Assembly: GCF_036320965.1 (NCBI RefSeq)
Contig: NC_092241.1
Coordinates: 9,441,569-9,505,568, forward strand
DNA length: 64,000 nt
DNA from: Panulirus ornatus
Lineage: Eukaryota; Arthropoda; Malacostraca; Decapoda; Palinuridae
Direction of reading: 5' to 3'
Below are positions 46,393 to 57,545 of the stretch, piece after piece (positions within the stretch are counted from its first letter, which is position 1; every line of letters begins with the position of its first letter). The notes under the pieces are model-generated. The model did no database searches. It had not been told where the DNA came from and worked only from the letters and a program-made list of their open reading frames with translations. Both the position numbers and the translations under genes were made by a program.

Positions 46393-49300
46393 CTGTTAGA
46401 AAAAGAAAAAAAGGATATGTCACTTGAAAAAGAAACATTAACTTTACATCATTATGTGGTATAGTACATATAAATACACCTATTTATTGATAGCAAAAGT
46501 TTTCTTTACATACTGTAATCTTATCAATAAGTATAACTCTCATGCTAAATCCTTGAATTCTTTAGAAATGATCTTATCAAGTGCATATACAACATAAAAA
46601 AATTATCCACAAAACGTTTATCAACCATAAGTACCACTCTTAGGTATCTATTATCATTATTATTTTGCTTTGTCGCTGTCTCCCGCGTTAGCGAGGTAGC
46701 ACAAGAAAACAGACGAAAGAATGGCCCAACCCACCCACATACACATGTATATACATACACGTCCACACACGCAAATATACATACCTATACATCTCAACGT
46801 ATACATATATATACACACACAGACATATACATATATACACATGTACATAATTCATAGTCGGCCTTTATTCATTCCCATCAACACCCTGCCACACATGAAA
46901 TAACAACCCCCTCCCCCTCATGTGCACAAGGTAGCGCTAGGAAGACAACAAAGGCCCCATTCATTCACACTCAGTCTCTAGCTGTCATGTAATAATGCAC
47001 CGAAACCACAGCTCCCTTTCCACATCCAGGCCCCACAGAACTTTCCATGGTTTACCCCAGACATGCCCTGGTTCAATCCACTGACAGCACATCGACCCTG
47101 GTATACCACATCGTTCCAATTCACTCTATTCCTTGCACGCTTTTCACCCTCCTGCATGTTCAGGTCCTGATCACTCAAAATCTTTTTCACTCCATCTTTC
47201 CACTTCCAATTTGGTCTCCCACTTCTCCTTGTTTTCTCCACCTCTGACACATATATCCTCTTGGTCAATCTTTCCTTACTCATTCTCTCCATGTGACCAA
47301 ACCATTTCAAAACACCCTCTTCTGCTCTCTCGACCACACTCTTTTTATTACCACACATCTCTCCTACCCTATCATTACTTACTCGATCAAACCACCTCAC
47401 ACCACATATTGTCCTCAAACATCTCATTTCTAGCACATCCACCCTCCTCCGCACAACTCTATCCATAGCCCACGCCTTGCAACCATACAACATTGTTGGA
47501 ACCACTATTCCTTCAAACATAGCCATTTTTGCTTTCCAAGATAATGTTCTCGACTTCCATACATTCTTAGGTATCTACAACACATAATTTCTCCCAAGTT
47601 CTCTAAAATCAAAATAACACCCTAAATAACCTCTCTCTTTTCACCGCTAAACCTAATAACCTAATTTTATCTAAATACACTCTCAATTTTCTCCTTTCAC
47701 ACACACACAGACACCAGCTTCAGCAAATTCTCACAGGTGGCAATTCAAGTCAGAAAATGCAGAAGCTGAGTTTCAGAGAATGAGTGAAAGGAGAAAATTT
47801 GAGAGTAAATGTGATAAAAAGTAAGGTTAATAGGTTTAACTGTGAACAGAGACAGGTTATTTGGAGACTGAGTTTGAACGGCAATAACTTGGAGGAAGTG
47901 GAACATCTTATATACCTAGGAATGATATGGCAGCAAATGGAACCAAGGGAGTTGGAAGGAGTCATAGGGTGGGTTACGGTACAAAAGCATGACACAATGA
48001 AAAATGTGTGAGAGGTCAGTGTCTTTAAGGGTAAAGACACGTATGATGGATGGTATAGTAATCCCATCAGTGCTGTATGGATGCCTACGGGCCTTAAACA
48101 ACCACATACAGGATAAGGTGAAATTGTCAGAAATTAAATGTTAGAGGAAAACATGTGGTGAAAGGAGGGGAGATGAAATAAATGTTAGGGTAAGAGACAA
48201 ATGTTGTAGCAAGGGGAGTATGTGTGGAAGAGCTGAGGTGTGTGCTACAATGGTTCAGACACATGGAGAGAATGAGCAATGAAATAATGGTGTAGCAGTT
48301 TGTGCTCCTGACCATGATGCTATATATTTTTCACACATATTTGCCATTTCCTGCATTAACAAGGTAGCGTTACAGAGGACTGAGCCTAAGGGGGAAATTC
48401 TCGCTTGGCCCCCTTCTTTATTCCTTCTTTTGGGAAAGTAAAGACTGGAAAGGAAGGTTTTTCAGCCCCCTGCTCCCTCCCCTTTTAGTCACCTTTTACA
48501 AAACACAGGAATAAGTGGAAAGTATTCTTTCTCTCCTATCCCCAGGGATAATAATAATAATAAAAAAATGTATGTGTATATGTTATCCCTGGGGATAGGG
48601 GAGAAAGAATACTTCCCACATATTCCCTGCATGTCATAGAAGGCAACTAAAAGGGAAGGGAGCAGGGGACTGGAAATCCTCCCCTCCCATTTTTTTTACT
48701 TTTCAAAAAAAAGAACAGAGAACGGGGCCAAGTGAGGATATTCCCTCTAAGTCTCGGTCCTCTGTTCTTAATGCTACCTCACTGATGTGGGAAATGGAGA
48801 ATATGTATGGAAAAAAAGTGTATATGTATGTTATGTGCATATATGTGTAAGAATGTGGTTACATGTATATCTATATATTACATATACATTTATATCCCTG
48901 GGGATAGGGGAGAAAGAATACTTCCCACGTATTCCCTGCGTGTCGTAGAAGGCGACTAAAAGGGGAGGGAGCGGGGGGCTGGAAATCCTCCCCTCTCGTT
49001 TTTTTTTGATCTTCCAAAAGAAGGAACAGAGAACGAGGCCAGGTGAGGATATTCCCTCAGAGGCCCAGTCCTCTGTTCTTAACGCTACCTTGCTAACGCG
49101 GGAAATGGCGAATAGTATGAAAGAAAGAAAAAGATTTATATATATAGAGACTAAGTGTGAGCGGATGTAGCCTTTTTTTCATGTTTCCTGGCACCACCTC
49201 ACTGACGCAGGGGGTTGTGATGCTTTTTCCTGAGGAGCACGGTGGCACTGTGAATGAAGGTGAGCAAGTACGAATTTGTGCATATGTATACATGTATATG

Positions 49301-52300
49301 TGCGTATTTGTACGTATATATGTATATATATGTGTATGTGCCTGCAAGTTTTCTTTTTTCCTCTCTCCTTACAATGCACATGCACACATGGCACTGTCTT
49401 TGTCCCATAGCTCTTTTTCTGCTGATGACAAAGATTCCAGAAAGTTGTCAGATCATACGCACATTCCTTGGTTACTAGTCTGTCTGAGATATGACTACCA
49501 TTACCACTACAAAGTGGCAGGGATGGCCTCCCGTGCTAACCCCCTTCCTTATGTATCCCAATAAAATCAATCTTTAGGTCAATTATTTGTTCATCATCAC
49601 TATCTGATATATATATGTATCATACATATCTCTCCTAATTACTTAAGTTATTCGATAACCAAAATATTTTTCAAGGGGTCATTACCTGCATAAGACCTGC
49701 AGGCGGATGGCCATGCAAGTATAACTGTGGTTGTAAGGGCACTGAGGAGAGCAAAATTTCTTATTGTAATTTCCTTATGACAGATAAAACCTCTATAATC
49801 TGCAAATTGTACGTACAATAAATTAGCTGTATACTTAAACAGTGACCAGAAATGTTAAACTGAGTGTACAATAACACTGTCACAGGAAATCACATCAATT
49901 TTTGGGTGAAAATCTATATCTTATTTGAAATATATTTGTTTTCTAATTCAATCACACACTCATTATCTAATGCTACAAGAATTTCTTTCTGATTATGCAG
50001 GTAGGAAGCTAAATGGCAAATGTGTAGCTTGTTGCTCTTCTAACTACCTAGTTCTTAAAACCAGAAAAGACACTGGAGCAATTAGTGAAAACGAGCCTGC
50101 TAATTTGCCAGCTAAGTAGTCAGCTCTCAGATTTTCAGTTTTCTTTTTTCATCTGTGAAGCTTTAAATAACTACAGAATGCTGGGTACCTGGCTAGTTTA
50201 GCTAATATGGCTAGAGGTTTTGCTATCCAGCTAGCTCATATGCAAGATGTGGTTAATGTTTCAGGCAGTTCTCGCCATTCATAGCTTTCATAACATAGCA
50301 CGGTACCGCGGGCGAGCTAGCATACAGGAATGAAAGATTATAAACAAAATACTACGTGCCTTTATCCTGGGAGTGAATTTCCATCTTCCTTTTTTATCTC
50401 TTTTCTGCTTCTGAAGGATAACTCCTTCTGGACTCTATGGTGAGTTGGAGTTTTTGTCTCAAGCTTGAATTTTTTTTTTACAGTAACCATTTATACAGTT
50501 CACAGTTCACCTATCATATACATGGACTTCTAAGCCATGTATAATGTTCCTAATGGATAATCCAGCATTGCTGAAATAATGGTAAAATTGAGTTAATAAC
50601 AGTGAGTGCATTCTAGTGTGGACTATATCCATCAGTAAGTTAATGACACTATTATTTCTGAAAGCTACAAGAAACATTATTTTTGTTATGGCCAGACTAA
50701 CAGATAATACATTTTCACAATAAATATATAGTTGAACCATCCATAACTTACCAAAATTGAGAAGGAAAAAAAAAGACGAGGAAAATGGTGGATTCTGCAT
50801 CAGATGATCCTCATGTTTCCGTTGCTGCAGCACTTCAACCCAGATGAACACCACAGTATTTGGCATATGCATTTCAAAATGAATAATCAAAAGGAAGGAT
50901 ACACAAAAAACAAAAAAAGGTATCCTTCATTTATCCTTTGCTAATTCAATAAACATAACAGATACAACAATTTTACTACCTCTATTTAGATTAGGATTAA
51001 GAGGGAGCTTACTTGAGCTCTTGGGGTCCTTAGTGACTGCTTTGACTGCTTAAAGCAAAGGCCAGCCCTGCTTGCAAGATCATGAAAAAAGTTATCTAAG
51101 GACAACAGATGGGACATGCTGCAAATACATTTTACACACTAAACACCAACTTGAATTCAAATCACAAACATCTTGCCTTACTCAATGTTAAAATATTTTG
51201 AGGAACTGCAAACAGACACAAGTGAATACACAGTGTGGACTCAATTTACTTAAGACAGCATGAAACCTTTTGTTATGGTCCCACAAAAGAAAATGCTAGC
51301 TAAAAGAGGTGGCTGCATGTGTTAAATGACCGTGCTCTCTCTTTCTAGGAGGAGGCAAAAGAATCACATTAAAAAGTAGTTTTGGACTGGTTAGAAATTA
51401 GAAGTGGAGTCCTACATGACAACATTCCTAAATCTGTACTGTTTCTAATCCTAGGAAAGGACTTATTTATCAACACCCTCAGAGAATGAAGTATCAAATG
51501 GGTCTTTATATTCAATAGAAGCAAATAAAAAGTCAGGCATATGGGAAGGAAAAATGGAGTATTTAACATATAATGAGGTTTAAAATACTCAAGAAATCTG
51601 ACAAAAAGAGAAAAAGATACAGCTATGTATGATATCAATATTCTACAGCCATCAGTTCGTGCTACTAATGATACAATTTAATCACATGCCATGTTAAGGA
51701 GAATGGAAAGATCGTTTACATATTCCGATATGGAAATTTTCATGGAGTTTTACAGGAGCTTAGTTTGTTCCCTCATAGAGGATACATTGAGAGCTTTGTC
51801 TACTTACTATGGGAAGCATTAAAAGCTAGCTACAGTGCAAAAAAAGGTGACAAAAGTAGCTCCTGGGCTAAGAGACTTACCACATATAAAGATTAAAGGA
51901 GCATGAGTTAACACCAAAGAAAAAGTAAGTTAGATTCAGGGTACACCTGATAAAATCTTTAAACTCTAAAACAATTCTGAAGTTGAGGAACTCTTTGTTA
52001 TTCCTTTTAACGTCTTGAAGTTAGCATGAAAAAAATGAGAAGGCATTCGTGACACTCAATAAACCACAACAAAAATCAAATAAAGGAAACTCTTTTGATG
52101 CTAGAATGATAAAGCCTTGGAATGCATTGCCAAGTTGGGTAGTTGACAATACCTGCACAAACTGTAATACCTTACCATACCTTCTCACCTCAGGGGTCCC
52201 TTACATCTTATGAGGCTCCTGCAGCAATCAGAAAGCTAGCCATAACCACCAATCAGCAGAACCATAGGTCCCCAAGGGATAGGGGAGAAAGAATATTTCC

Positions 52301-52868
52301 TACGCATTCCCTACGTGTCGTAAAAGGCGACTAAAAGGGAACAGAGCAGGAGACTGGAAATCCTTCCATCATTTTTCTCTTTAATTTTCCAAAAGAAGAA
52401 ACAGAGAAGGGGGCCAAGTAAGGATATGTCCCTCTAAGGCTCAGTCCTCTGTTCTTAAATCTACCTTGCTGGTGCAGGAAATAACAAAAACAAACAAAAA
52501 AAGGACAGTGGTGTGCATGATCTAGTATATGCATAAAATCAGGAAAATGAAACATGATTAACTGAGGAGGTGAGGAGATGATAAAAGGGTAAGAGAAATG
52601 TGTGGTAATGAGAAAAGAGTGGTTGGGAGAGCTGAAACAGGTATGCTGAACTGGTTTGAATATATGGAAAGAATGAGTAAGGAGACGTTGACACCAAGGT
52701 AGCTTTATATAACATCTTGAAGGACAACTTACGACTCACCTTTCTAAGACTTGTTTTAACTGGCTTAACTTTATTCTTGGCCTTCCGAGGAGCACCGGCA
52801 CCTGCCTTTTTGTAAATGGGATTACCACTCTTTCCTGGATTTTGAGTATTTAACTTGTTCTTTCCCAT
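46216..52868 (-). CDS. RBIS: ribosomal biogenesis factor (RBIS, C8orf59 family)
   Basis: Two coding exons (52868-52740 and 46392-46216) join in phase 0 to 101 residues, the usual family size (about 100). The N-terminus MGKNKLN plus the basic block KAKNKVKPVKTSLRK matches the family's MAKNKL start and its KAKNKAKPV(T)T(N)LKK box. The C-terminus APVNMEEAAEKLSKL matches the family ending PVNVDEA-x-x-L. RBIS is a small basic nucleolar protein reported to act in 60S subunit maturation. A consensus acceptor 14 bases before the ATG (TTTCAG|GATACA) implies an upstream non-coding exon, which I could not locate. The 6.3 kb intron holds nested LINE copies and short elements. Confidence 0.9.
46651..47564 (-). 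mobile_element. 5'-truncated LINE copy with 13-bp target site duplication
   Basis: The duplication TCTTAGGTATCTA lies at 46638-46650 and 47565-47577. The insert of 914 bp runs from the RT thumb (NVWKSRTLS) through WFGHMERMSKERLTK and the 3' UTR with both boxes to an ATAATAATGATAA tail. It has inserted into a much older copy of the same family. Confidence 0.9.
47578..47756 (-). mobile_element. old LINE RT fragment (target of the nested insertion)
   Basis: Degenerate antisense RT sequence (CTAATAACCTAATTTTATCT, ACTCTCAATTTTCTCCTTTC) corresponds to the KLRVNVNKSKVI region. Confidence 0.6.
47757..48300 (+). mobile_element. decayed LINE RT fragment, plus strand
   Basis: A sense-orientation remnant of the thumb (GAGAGTAAATGTGATAAAAA, ATACCTAGGAATGATATGGC) and the tail (GGTTCAGACACATGGAGAGA), head to head with the previous fragment. 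Confidence 0.7.
48347..48549 (-). mobile_element. LINE-derived short element, minus copy
   Basis: A full-length antisense copy from the terminal box (48350-48372) to TTTCTCTCCTATCCCCAGGG at the 5' end. It forms an inverted pair with the next element. Confidence 0.85.
48584..48820 (+). mobile_element. LINE-derived short element, plus copy
   Basis: A full-length copy starting CCCTGGGGATAGGGGAGAAA and ending in the terminal box and GGAAATGGAGAATATGTATG. It is slightly diverged from the copy at 48895. Confidence 0.85.
48895..49130 (+). mobile_element. LINE-derived short element, best copy
   Basis: About 235 bp. The 5' half (CCCTGGGGATAGGGGAGAAA through AAGGCGACTAAAAGGGGAGG, then GCTGGAAATCCTCCCCTC) resembles the 5' end of the dominant LINE at 54253-54370. 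The 3' end (CTACCTTGCTAACGCGGGAA, GGCGAATAGTATGAAAGAAA) resembles the LINE 3' terminal box. No RNA polymerase III A and B boxes or coding capacity are seen. Confidence 0.85.
49145..49360 (+). mobile_element. LINE 3' UTR fragment
   Basis: Sense words GAGACTAAGTGTGAGCGGAT and TTTCCTGGCACCACCTCACT, then a TATACATGTATATGTGCGTA tract, placed directly after the short element. Confidence 0.65.
49361..51340 (-). other. RBIS intron DNA, nothing recognised
   Basis: AT-rich, with short open frames and poly-T or poly-A runs only. Confidence 0.4.
51350..52210 (+). mobile_element. CR1/L2-like LINE RT C-terminal half, defective
   Basis: The plus strand shows VRHMGRKN, FTYSDMEIFMEFYRSLVCSL, VQKKVTKVAPGLRDLPHI and KALECIAKLGS. 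These are the thumb and tail blocks of CR1/L2 reverse transcriptases (LYKSLVRPxLE, RRATKxxPGLRxL, WNSLP). Frameshifts break it. Confidence 0.8.
52269..52490 (+). mobile_element. LINE-derived short element, plus copy
   Basis: A full-length but diverged copy (GGGATAGGGGAGAAAGAATA to CTACCTTGCTGGTGCAGGAA). It sits in the RBIS intron, 250 bp downstream of exon 1. Confidence 0.85.
52508..52560 (-). mobile_element. Penelope-like element 3' end fragment
   Basis: CAGGAAAATGAAACATG and the GTGTG(T/C)(A/G)TGATCTA word match 17888-17945, the 3' end of the Penelope-like element in LANCL. Confidence 0.6.
52561..52705 (+). mobile_element. decayed LINE RT fragment
   Basis: AAGAGAAATGTGTGGTAATG and ATGGAAAGAATGAGTAAGGA correspond to VREMCGNxK and MERMSKE of the dominant LINE. 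The fragment ends about 30 bp from the RBIS exon 1 donor. Confidence 0.7.
52740..52868 (-). CDS. RBIS: RBIS coding exon 1
   Basis: 43 codons from the ATG of MGKNKLNTQN to VKPVKTSLRK, with donor AGAAAG|GTGAGT in phase 0. Confidence 0.9.
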
Positions 52869-53164
52869 CTCTAATTTGTATCCTGAAATATCAAAAAGTG
52901 GATGTGTACTAACAGAATAAAAGAAGACAACTAAAATCAAATAAAACACGAAATAAAATATCAAACTCAAATTATCTCTGTCTATTTCTGTACACTAAAA
53001 ACCTCATTTTAACACAATGTCTAACAAAATCATGACACAACTATACCAATTCTGTGCAAATGCTTCTGTGATAAAATATCTATTGTATTCCCCCTGAACC
53101 AGTACTGAAGCCTTTTTTGCTTATTTCCATATCTAACATGATTATATTATTTTTTTTTTATTAT

Positions 53165-54251
53165 ACTTTGTTGCTGTCTCCCGCGTTTGCGAGGTAGCGC
53201 AAGGAAACAGACGAAAGAAATGGCCCAACCCCCCCCCCATACACATGTATATACATACGCCCACACACGCAAATATACATACCTACACAGCTTTCCATGG
53301 TTTACCCCAGACGCTTCACATGCCTTGATTCAATCCACTGACAGCACGTCAACCCCGGTATACCACATCGCTCCAATTAACTCTATTCCTTGCCCTCCTT
53401 TCACCCTCCTGCATGTTCAGGCCCCGATCACACAAAATCTTTTTCACTCCATCTTTCCACCTCCAATTTGGTCTCCCTCTTCTCCTCGTTCCCTCCACCT
53501 CCGACACATATATCCTCTTGGTCAATCTTTCCTCACTCATTCTCTCCATGTGCCCAAACCATTTCAAAACACCCTCTTCTGCTCTCTCAACCACGCTCTT
53601 TTTATTTCCACACATCTCTCTTACCCTTACGTTACTTACTCGATCAAACCACTTCACACCACACATTGTCCTCAAACATCTCATTTCCAGCACATCCATC
53701 CTCCTGCGCACCATTCTATCCATAGCCCACGCCTCGCAACCATACAACATTGTTGGAACCACTATTCCTTCAAACATACCCATTTTTGCTTTCCGAGATA
53801 ATGTTCTCGACTTCCACACATTCTTCAAGGCTCCCAGAATTTTCGCCCCCTCCCCCATCCTATGATCCACTTCCACTTCCATGGTTCCATCCGCTGCCAG
53901 ATCCACTCCCAGATATCTAAAACACTTTACTTCCTCCAGTTTTTCTCCATTCAAACTCACTTCCCAATTGACTTGGCCCTCAACCCTACTGTACCTAATA
54001 ACCTTGCTCTTATTCACATTTACTCTTAACTTTCTTCTTTCACATACTTTACCAAACTCAGTCACCAGCTTCTGCAGTTTCTCACATGAATCAGCCACCA
54101 GCGCTGTATCATCAGCGAAAAACAACTGACTCACTTCCCAAGCTCTCTCATCCCCAACAGACTTCATACTTGCCCCTCTTTCCAAAACTCTTGCATTCAC
54201 CTCCCTAACAATCCCATCCATAAACAAATTAAACAACCATGGAGACATCAC
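53165..54251 (-). mobile_element. LINE copy, 3' part of a 5'-inverted insertion
   Basis: The minus strand reads VMSPWLFNLFMDGIVREVNA, FFADDTALVADSCEKLQ, YLGVDLAADG, WFGHMERMSEERLTK and RRGRPNWRWKDG without interruption, then the shortened 3' UTR, terminal box and A-rich tail. It is the longest RT segment of this family in the window. Confidence 0.9.
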
Positions 54252-54628
54252 TAGAGGGGACGGGAGCGGGGGGCCAGAAATCCTCCCCTCCTTGTACTTT
54301 TTTAACTTTCTAAAATGGGAAACAGAAGAAGGAGTCACGCGGGGAGTGCTCATCCTCCGCGAAGGCTCAGATTGGGGTGCCTAAATGTGTGTGGATGTAA
54401 CCAAGATGTGAAAAAAGGAGAGATAGGTAGTATGTTTGAGGAAAGGAACCTGGATGTTTTGGCTCTGAGTGAAACGAAGCTCAAGGGTAAAGGGGAAGAG
54501 TGGTTTGGGAAGGTCTTGGGAGTAAAGTCAGGGGTTAGTGAGAAGACAAGAGCAAGGGAAGGAGTAGCAATACTCCTGAAACAGGAGTTGTGGGAGTATG
54601 TGATAGAATGTAAGAAAGTAAATTCTCA
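54252..54628 (+). mobile_element. LINE 5' end with endonuclease start, inverted
   Basis: 5' leader sequence (GGGAGCGGGGGGCCAGAAAT, CCTCCCCTCC) leads into the APE-type endonuclease N-terminus RLGCLNVCG, then LDVLALSETKLKG, REGVAILLKQELWEYV and ECKKVNS, where it stops. It is joined tail-out to the minus-strand RT part. Confidence 0.85.
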
Positions 54629-54641
54629 ACAGAGGACTTAA

Positions 54642-56130
54642 GCTTAAAAAAAAAATTATGTCTAAATATCTGTAACCGTATTTGTTTCGTACTTCAGATC
54701 AAAATATTCCACCAGATTATGTAACACTTGTAAGAGGGAACAATCAATATTGCACCAAACTTATGATGGTAAATTTCATCTTTGAAAGAATACAAATCAA
54801 AACAAACACACAATTTACTGCAGTTAATGCAATTACAGTATCTTAGATACTGGCAACTTAAGATTTTGCTAAAACTGAACTAAATCAAACAAGAAATTCT
54901 AAGATATCATCCACTAAACATTTTGGTACACAAAGAAACCAAAACATATTATACAATTTACATAATATGATGTGCTTAAACTGGATGCGCTTAAACTGTA
55001 ACAATTATATAATGTAAATATTCAAACTAATATGAAAAACTGGGTATATCTTAGTTGTAAGTTTTATTGACTTTCAAAAGGATTTCACATTGTTCTGAAT
55101 CAATTAACAAGCTATTTTCCCTGATCTAGACAAAAAGTTACTGTATTCTAATCACATTTTCCCAAGTCATAACATATTCACCACTACAAATCCTATTACT
55201 CCATGAAAAAAATTATATTACTTTCTGCACTTGACAAGAAGCCGGCATAAGACTAAAGACAGCAATACATTATCTGCTAAAATATGCAGTGGTTTTGAGT
55301 ACCAAATCACATATCTATCTAGAAGGCTACAAGTAAATATATCCTTGCATTATTTTCTGGGCATGATCAGTGACATCAATATCAATGGAAATCAAACTTA
55401 TCATTTATGGTGCTGACAAATTTGAAAAAAGTATCAGCTCCAGGGATCAAACACTATAATGGTAATGCTATTTACTCTTGCACCACCTTATCACTTGATT
55501 ACTTGAAATGTTATTTGCCTCATGGTTACACTGAGGCCAGCTAGGGTTATATCAGTAGGTTAGGCATTACGCAAGGCTGATTAGAATGTATGATTCAACT
55601 CAAAACTTTCCTTACATTTCAAGATAACAATTGGTGAGCAAAATCAAAACTAATCTTTTCACCTATCAGAATTAACATTTGCAAGAATCTTAATACTGTA
55701 TTTACAAAATATTTTTTTAGCTCCAATAATATAGCAGAAATAAAACATGTTAGCATAATTCCATCTGATGCACCTGTGCCAACTATTTGGGAAATCATAT
55801 CACTGGATTTATCAGGGTCAACAGAACTGCAATGATCACCTTGCAAATGTTAGGTTACATTAAGATAGCATTGTACAGAGACAGAATTGTTAGTTAAAAT
55901 TCCTTGGGTTACAATTCCCCTTCTAATAGTTGTCCACCAACAAAAGTAAAAAAAAAAGACTGATACTAGAGAAACCTACCTTAACGTAGCCAAATGGTAC
56001 CTAACATTCTTCAAAGGCATCACTGCAGTTAGAATATAGTTTTTTTTTTTTTTTTTTTAGCTGAGATGGCACAGACAGCTGAGGCCCTAATCAAGGCCAT
56101 CTCATTAACACTATATATATCATTTATCTA
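54642..56130. other. AT-rich DNA, nothing recognised
   Basis: No coding or repeat signal apart from homopolymer runs, including poly-T at 56040-56059. Confidence 0.4.
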
Positions 56131-56133
56131 TAC

Positions 56134-56792
56134 TTGAATCATCATTTCTTGCATCAGCAAGGTAATGCTTGGAAACAAAGAACGACCCATCCACTCATAT
56201 ACACATATGTATACATAAATGCCATACACATACATAAACATACACATACATATACATATCAACAAATACATACACATAACACATACATACACATAACACA
56301 TACATACAGATACATACACAGACATATACATACATACACACGTACATATTCATACTTGTTGGCCTTCAATCCATTCCCAGTGCCACCCTGCCCCACAAGA
56401 AACAGCATCGCTGTCTCCTGCTTCAGCAAGCTAGTGCCAGGAAAACGGACAAAAAAGGCCAGTCTCTAACTCTCACGTGTAATGCATTGATACCACAGCT
56501 CCCTATCAACATCCAGGCTTCACAGACCTTTCCATGGTTTATCCCAGACATTTCACATGCCCTGGTTCAGTCCATTGACAGCACGTCGATCCCAGTATAC
56601 CACATAGTTCCAATTCACTCCATTCCTTGCAAGCCTTTCACCCTCCGGCATATTCAGTCCCCAATCACTCAAAATCTTTTTCACTCCATCCACTCACCTC
56701 CAATCTGGTTTCCCACTTCTTGTTCCCTACACCTCTACACATATATCCTCTTTGTCAACTTTTCCACACTCATTCTCTCTATATGTCCAAGC
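56134..56792 (-). mobile_element. decayed LINE 3' region
   Basis: Antisense terminal box near 56150-56165, the ACATACATACACATA tract, the second box (56410-56445), the TTTCCATGGTTTATCCCAGA word and the start of the RT tail, in family order. Confidence 0.75.
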
Positions 56793-56955
56793 CAAGTACC
56801 CACTTTATCGACCAACCCCTTGGGGTGGACGGATAGCTGAGATGACTGTGAACTGACTGCCACAGCCAGGATTCGAACCTATGTGCTCGACCCTGGGTGG
56901 CTAGTGAATGCATCACAGTCAGGAAAGCTAACCACTACACCACAAGAGTACATTA
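56793..56955 (-). mobile_element. tRNA-derived SINE
   Basis: On the minus strand GTGTAGTGGTTAGC (A-box-like, core 56937-56927) is followed by GGTTCGAATCC (perfect B box, 56879-56869). A body with CAGTCAGTTCACAGTCATCT and a 3' segment GGTTGGTCGATAAAGTGGGT follow. The A-to-B spacing and lack of cloverleaf pairing argue against a working tRNA. It borders a LINE 3' region. Confidence 0.8.
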
Positions 56956-57349
56956 AAATCAAAATGAATCTATTAAAATGGTTTCCATCAATAATGAGGT
57001 AAGAATCACCACCCAGCTAGGGATACAATTCCATACCCAGAACCACTTTGAAAAGAAAGAAATTTCAAATAACTGGTAGAAACCACATGATGTAATTGTA
57101 TGTTACTAAAACAAACTTATCAACTGCAGAATCTTATAGAATTTCTTACTAATTGGAAAAATCTAATGTGAAGCATAAATTATGACCACAGATGCATGAC
57201 TGGGGCCAATCTTTTCATTCCTTTTTAAATATGGTGGTTATTTTGCAAAAGATTTGGCACATGTCGTTTAGCCAGCTAATCTATTTTCAAAATTCTACTT
57301 TCCTTTGTGCCACCCCTATGTTACAGCAAGGGTTACCATGAGTTACTCT

Positions 57350-57545
57350 AGGACAAGGTTACGGTTACGCTGAAGCAGACAAAGTGTTATTTGAGTTTGG
57401 CTGAAGTTTATATTCAGATGCACTAGGGTTATGCTGAGGTAGATTCAGGTTGCACTGAAGTATGCAATAGTTGCATTAAGGTATGCTAAAGTTACACTAT
57501 GCAATAGTTGCATTAAGGTATGCTAAGTTACACTAAACTCTACTT
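57350..57545. repeat. degenerate short tandem repeats with a 38-bp duplication
   Basis: Variants of GGTT(A/G)C(A/G)CTGAAG recur. The segment ATGCAATAGTTGCATTAAGG is present twice (about 57463 and 57498). Confidence 0.6.

Noticed and set aside
53349..54353. 334-codon minus-strand open frame as a host gene
   Set aside because: It is LINE RT read across the inversion junction into antisense leader sequence.
56793..56955. functional tRNA gene
   Set aside because: The A and B boxes are present, but the anticodon and acceptor stems do not pair and a SINE body follows.
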